Of a DNA stretch of 64,000 nt, positions 62,018-64,000 are shown piece by piece. The position numbers were made by a program, and so were the translations under genes. The notes under the pieces were generated by a model. That model searched no databases, was not told the DNA's origin, and saw only the letters and a list, made by a program, of their open reading frames with translations. Numbering within the stretch: position 1 is the stretch's first letter; each line of letters begins with the position of its first letter. Source of the stretch: Planctomycetaceae bacterium. Its GTDB lineage: Bacteria; Planctomycetota; Phycisphaerae; UBA1845; UTPLA1. The DNA lies in the NCBI GenBank assembly GCA_006969385.1, contig CP030884.1, forward strand, positions 1,736,001 to 1,800,000, in the 5' to 3' direction.

Positions 62018-64000
62018 ATGAATAAGCAAGTAACGGTGATGACAGTAGCCCTCGGCCTGATTGGGGTAACGTGTTTCACTAATCTGTCGTTTGGGCAAGG
62101 CCTTTACACGCTTTTGATGAGTCGGGAGGAAGAGCAACACTTGTTCATTGATGAAGTTGTGATGGATAAAGCCGGAAATGTCTTCGTCTCAGGTCGCAGC
62201 GAGGTGTTCAAAGTATCCCGAGATGGGGTCGTTTCCGTAATGCTGGATGAGTCAGGTGATGGCCTTGGCAATACCTTTAGTGGGGCGACCGGCGTGGCTG
62301 TTGACGCAATTGGCAATGTCTATGCTGCCGGATATGGGAGTAACAACGTCTTCAAGATTACGCCTGCGGGAGAAATCACCGAAATCATTAACGAGGATGG
62401 TGACGGTAACGGGCGCACGTTACAGCAACCTTACGATGTTGCCGTCCATGATAGGACGGGAATAGTTTTTGTTTGTGGATCGCAAAGCGATAACGTCTTT
62501 CAAATTTTCCCGTTCGGTGGGGAAATCACGGAAATTATCGATGCCGATGGGGATGGCAATGGTAATCCTCTCGAGTTTCCACGAGCGTTGGCTGTTGATT
62601 CAGACGGCACCGTGTACGTTAGTGGATGGAGCACCAATAACGTCTTGATGAAACGGATGTTTGATGCCACCGTGACTGAAATCATCGATTTTCGCGGTGA
62701 TCGATTGGGGAATGAACTGGAAGGTGCGCAAGGCCTAGCCACCGATCAGTTTGGTAACGTGTTTGTGACCGGTACAGGCAGTAACAACGTGTTTCGAATC
62801 GATTCCGCCGGAGCGATCGAAGAAGTCGTCGACGGACCAGGGGACGGCATGGGGAATCGAATTCGACTCCCCTGGGGTGTCGATGTCGATAGCCTTGGAA
62901 ATGTCTATGTTGCCGGGCAGGCGGATCATAATGCGCTGCGCGTTACGCCAGACGGCGAGGTGACCCTGCTTATTGATGGTACGTCCGAGGAATTGGAGGT
63001 TCCCTTTTACTTGCCGCGGACACTCGCCGTCGATGATCGGGGCAACATGGTGATTGCGGGTAATCGCAACGTCTACCATGTCGCAGCGGACTGTAACAAC
63101 AACGGTATCGCAGACTCGGAAGATGTGGCTTCCATGACAAGCGGCGATTGCAACGGAAACGGTATTCCGGACGAATGTGAGGATATCAGTCAAACGATAT
63201 CCGAAGTGGTGAGTACGTTCGGTCTATTAACCGACGGTCAGTTTGATCGGCCGACTTGCATTGCGGTCGATGCCAGTGGAAACAGCTATGTCGGAACGTG
63301 GTTGAGTAAAGAGATGCTCAAAATAACTCCGTCAGGAGAGGTGATCGAATTCGCCAAGTTGAGAGACGACGCTGCACAGATGGAGCTAGCTTGCCCTATT
63401 GCCGCCGAGTTTGACCAAACTGGAAATCTCTTTGTTGCCGGCTATTTCAGCGACAATGTGTGGCGGATTTCACCAAACGGTGCGATTACGGAGATCATTG
63501 ATCGAAATGGCGACGGCGCAGGCAATCCTCTGGAATTTGCCACTGACCTGGTGGTCAGTCCGGACGGCAGCGTATTCGTTTCCGGGTCGCATAGCCACAA
63601 TGTTTTTCGGATCACGCCCGACGGCACGATTACGGAAATTGTCAATGAGACTGGTAACGGCACCGGTGTGTCGTTGCTGTCGCCGACACAACTGGTCATC
63701 GACGCCGCAGGCAACCTATTCGTTGGCGGTGAGATGAGCCACAACGTACTCAAGATTTCACCAAATGGTGAAATCTCGGAAGTTTTTAACGGTGTGGACG
63801 ACGGGCGCGGCAATAACTTGGAGTCAGTCGACGGACTTGCCGTCGCCCCCAATGGTGACGTATTCGTTTCTAGTGAAAGAAGCGATAGCGTGTTTAGGGT
63901 GAGAAACGACGGCACCATCGACCGCATATTAAGGAACCAGAATGAAGAGGGTGTCGCTGTCGGAAGGTTCAGAGACTTGACGGTGGATCTCGCCGGTAAC
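62018..64000 (+). CDS. Secreted NHL-like beta-propeller protein, 3' end outside the window
   Basis: 661 codons are visible and the frame is still open at 64000. GGGAG seven nt before the ATG. Signal peptide about 1-27 (LSFGQG). Two propeller blocks are built from repeats of about 43 residues with the EIIxxxGDGxGNxL...VDxxGNVYxAGxxSNNVFKI pattern, about 35-345 and about 385 onward. They are separated by two DCNxNG repeats (DCNNNGIADSED and DCNGNGIPDECE, about 355-390). It is related to the 55244 protein and to residues 445-772 of the giant mosaic. The missing C-terminus should show whether it carries the CGxGC-PMM tail or a dockerin-like end. Confidence 0.85.
   Translation, partial: MNKQVTVMTVALGLIGVTCFTNLSFGQGLYTLLMSREEEQHLFIDEVVMDKAGNVFVSGRSEVFKVSRDGVVSVMLDESGDGLGNTFSGATGVAVDAIGNVYAAGYGSNNVFKITPAGEITEIINEDGDGNGRTLQQPYDVAVHDRTGIVFVCGSQSDNVFQIFPFGGEITEIIDADGDGNGNPLEFPRALAVDSDGTVYVSGWSTNNVLMKRMFDATVTEIIDFRGDRLGNELEGAQGLATDQFGNVFVTGTGSNNVFRIDSAGAIEEVVDGPGDGMGNRIRLPWGVDVDSLGNVYVAGQADHNALRVTPDGEVTLLIDGTSEELEVPFYLPRTLAVDDRGNMVIAGNRNVYHVAADCNNNGIADSEDVASMTSGDCNGNGIPDECEDISQTISEVVSTFGLLTDGQFDRPTCIAVDASGNSYVGTWLSKEMLKITPSGEVIEFAKLRDDAAQMELACPIAAEFDQTGNLFVAGYFSDNVWRISPNGAITEIIDRNGDGAGNPLEFATDLVVSPDGSVFVSGSHSHNVFRITPDGTITEIVNETGNGTGVSLLSPTQLVIDAAGNLFVGGEMSHNVLKISPNGEISEVFNGVDDGRGNNLESVDGLAVAPNGDVFVSSERSDSVFRVRNDGTIDRILRNQNEEGVAVGRFRDLTVDLAGN

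Overview
The window looks like a chromosomal segment of a Planctomycetota bacterium, most likely Phycisphaerae or a close relative. The taxon is inferred from gene content, not from a marker gene. Pointers are two ECF sigma factor genes near Ser/Thr kinase genes, a pseudopilin with the [17 protein letters not shown] head, a membrane protein ending in a CxxC-(Y)SLxGLP-xxRCPECG zinc ribbon, large secreted proteins full of DCNxNGxPDxCE repeats, and C-terminal dockerin-like EF-hand pairs.

Positions 1-17.9 kb are mostly housekeeping: the 3' part of a class II ribonucleotide reductase, a Uma2-type protein, gltX (with an unusual insertion), an M48 membrane protease, a minus-strand set alaS - small membrane protein - cyanophycinase-like peptidase with overlapping ends, two small envelope proteins, a CPBP intramembrane protease, an S46 dipeptidyl peptidase, a tRNA-binding-domain protein and an initiator tRNA with its own sigma-70 promoter. 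A degenerate excisionase-like HTH ORF lies just downstream of the tRNA.

Positions 18.5-64 kb are almost wholly extracytoplasmic functions: ECF sigma + kinase (18.5-22.7 kb); a plus-strand block with a GNVGIG-repeat protein, a class 3 lipase broken by a 1-nt frameshift, a papain-like protease, a small dockerin protein and a 2955-residue mosaic (23.1-37.1 kb); small lipoproteins, a subtilisin and a second ECF sigma (37.4-41.5 kb, minus strand); a kinase - pseudopilin - giant beta-helix operon (41.9-50.9 kb); then two matrixins, a sialidase-like protein, lipoproteins and beta-propeller proteins, part of which is a decaying tandem duplication (51-64 kb).

Two signals tie this second part together. 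(1) A bipartite promoter-like element, consensus GTGTCCA-N16-CGCTA with an invariant 16-nt spacer, occurs 13 times in intergenic DNA, on both strands. Eleven copies end 72-112 nt before a start codon and two lie about 225-250 nt upstream. It fits one ECF sigma regulon devoted to surface proteins. (2) Four secreted proteins end in the same tail, C-x-D-x2-C-G-x-G-C-x2-PMM, a short hydrophobic stretch and an Arg cluster; the subtilisin ends in a CGQGG variant. This resembles Cys-containing C-terminal sorting signals. Other secreted proteins instead end in dockerin-like pairs or in a third module shared by the adjacent lipase and papain-like protease. I regard the regulon plus the sorting tails as the most interesting content of the window.
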